A stretch of DNA of 14,104 bases, from positions 1 to 14,104 of the forward strand of contig JADGEG010000036.1 of the NCBI GenBank assembly GCA_016744485.1. The letters are read 5' to 3'. Under the pieces are notes generated by a model that made no database searches, was not told the DNA's origin, and saw only the letters and a list, made by a program, of their open reading frames with translations. The DNA comes from Arcobacter sp. (GTDB taxonomy: Bacteria; Campylobacterota; Campylobacteria; Campylobacterales; Arcobacteraceae). The translations under genes were made by a program, and so were the position numbers. This document shows, in pieces, positions 13,878-14,104 of this stretch (positions within the stretch are counted from its first letter, which is position 1; the number at the start of each line of letters is the position of its first letter).

Positions 13878-14104
13878 ATAAATAAATAAATTAATAGATT
13901 GTCAAGTTTCTTCTAAACATTTATTATCATTAGGTGCGAAAGAGATTTCAAGAATACAGTTTTTGCAGTTAGTTCAAAATTCTTTAGAAAACCTTAAAAG
14001 TTTTTAATTTTGGTTTATTTAATAATTAAAATTAGCTTTAAATAATCTATTTTTTTAAATTTCTAAATTTGTTGATAATTCTATAATAAATCCTTGACAA
14101 AAGA
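13878..14104. other. intergenic tail after the opp operon, no intact gene
   Basis: This region holds a TAAA tetranucleotide run beginning at the oppF stop codon (13875-13890), a start-less open frame (13882-14007) and AT-rich sequence. Near the end there are a TATAAT at 14082-14087 and a TTGACA at 14094-14099, which could belong to promoters of a gene beyond the window. Weak inverted repeats (for example TTAAAA/TTTTAA near 13995-14008) are the only terminator candidates for opp. Confidence 0.5.
13882..14007 (+). pseudogene. possible remnant of a gene's 3' end
   Basis: An open frame of 41 codons lacks any ATG, GTG or TTG preceded by a ribosome binding site near its beginning, and ends in TAA at 14005-14007. 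Its inner part (SKHLLSLGAKEISRIQ, then QLVQNSLENLKSF) reads like an amphipathic C-terminal helix pair of a real protein. It faintly resembles the LG-x(n)-NSLEASF ending of adenosine deaminases. It could equally be chance open sequence in AT-rich DNA. Confidence 0.2.

Noticed and set aside
13875..13890. TAAA repeated four times at the oppF stop, placing stops in all three frames
   Set aside because: It is a short simple-sequence run of a type expected by chance in very AT-rich DNA, and it does not change any protein.
14082..14099. TATAAT and TTGACA near the right edge as a promoter pair
   Set aside because: The order is wrong for a single plus-strand promoter (the -10-like box precedes the -35-like box). 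TTGACA could belong to a promoter beyond the window but this cannot be shown.

Overview
The window is strongly AT-rich and densely packed. Its proteins read like those of the Campylobacterota, most likely an Arcobacter-type bacterium (Arcobacteraceae). This rests on base composition, Lys/Asn/Ile-rich proteins, AT-rich promoters and a separate glyS gene. It is an inference from protein character, not a phylogenetic placement.

Positions 4637 to 124 (minus strand) hold a complete six-gene multicomponent phenol hydroxylase operon in the order dmpK-L-M-N-O-P. It encodes an assembly protein, the beta subunit, the coupling protein, the diiron alpha subunit, the gamma subunit and the FAD/[2Fe-2S] reductase. 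Gaps are 9 to 10 bases or 4-base overlaps, so the genes are probably translated in a coupled way. Together they would hydroxylate phenol (and probably methylphenols) to catechols using NAD(P)H and O2. A further minus-strand gene starts at position 37 and runs off the window. Its start codon follows a well-formed hairpin that covers part of the ribosome binding site. No ring-cleavage gene or DmpR-type regulator is visible.

A 238-base divergent region (4638-4875) separates this operon from a housekeeping cluster on the plus strand. That cluster holds rsmG (16S rRNA methyltransferase), a small membrane-anchored four-cysteine protein of the PP0621 type, an unrecognised 123-residue protein, an unrecognised 54-residue single-pass membrane protein, and glyS (glycyl-tRNA synthetase beta chain). 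These genes overlap or nearly touch and look like one transcription unit.

Positions 8432 to 13877 hold a complete oligopeptide ABC importer, oppA-B-C-D-F. It has a periplasmic binding protein, two permeases and two ATPases, very close to the enterobacterial Opp system in length and motifs. Three tandem 11-bp repeats sit next to a putative -10 box upstream of oppA. A strong hairpin with a T-tract lies between oppA and oppB, which would let the binding protein be made in excess over the membrane complex. Both ATPases end in a conserved four-cysteine motif.

The last 227 bases have no intact gene. They contain a start-less open frame that may be a gene remnant and a promoter-like sequence at the edge. 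I found no tRNA, rRNA, CRISPR array, insertion sequence or unmistakably new multi-gene system. The least explained items are the small genes between rsmG and glyS, the oppA repeat array and the hairpin ahead of the partial gene at the left edge.
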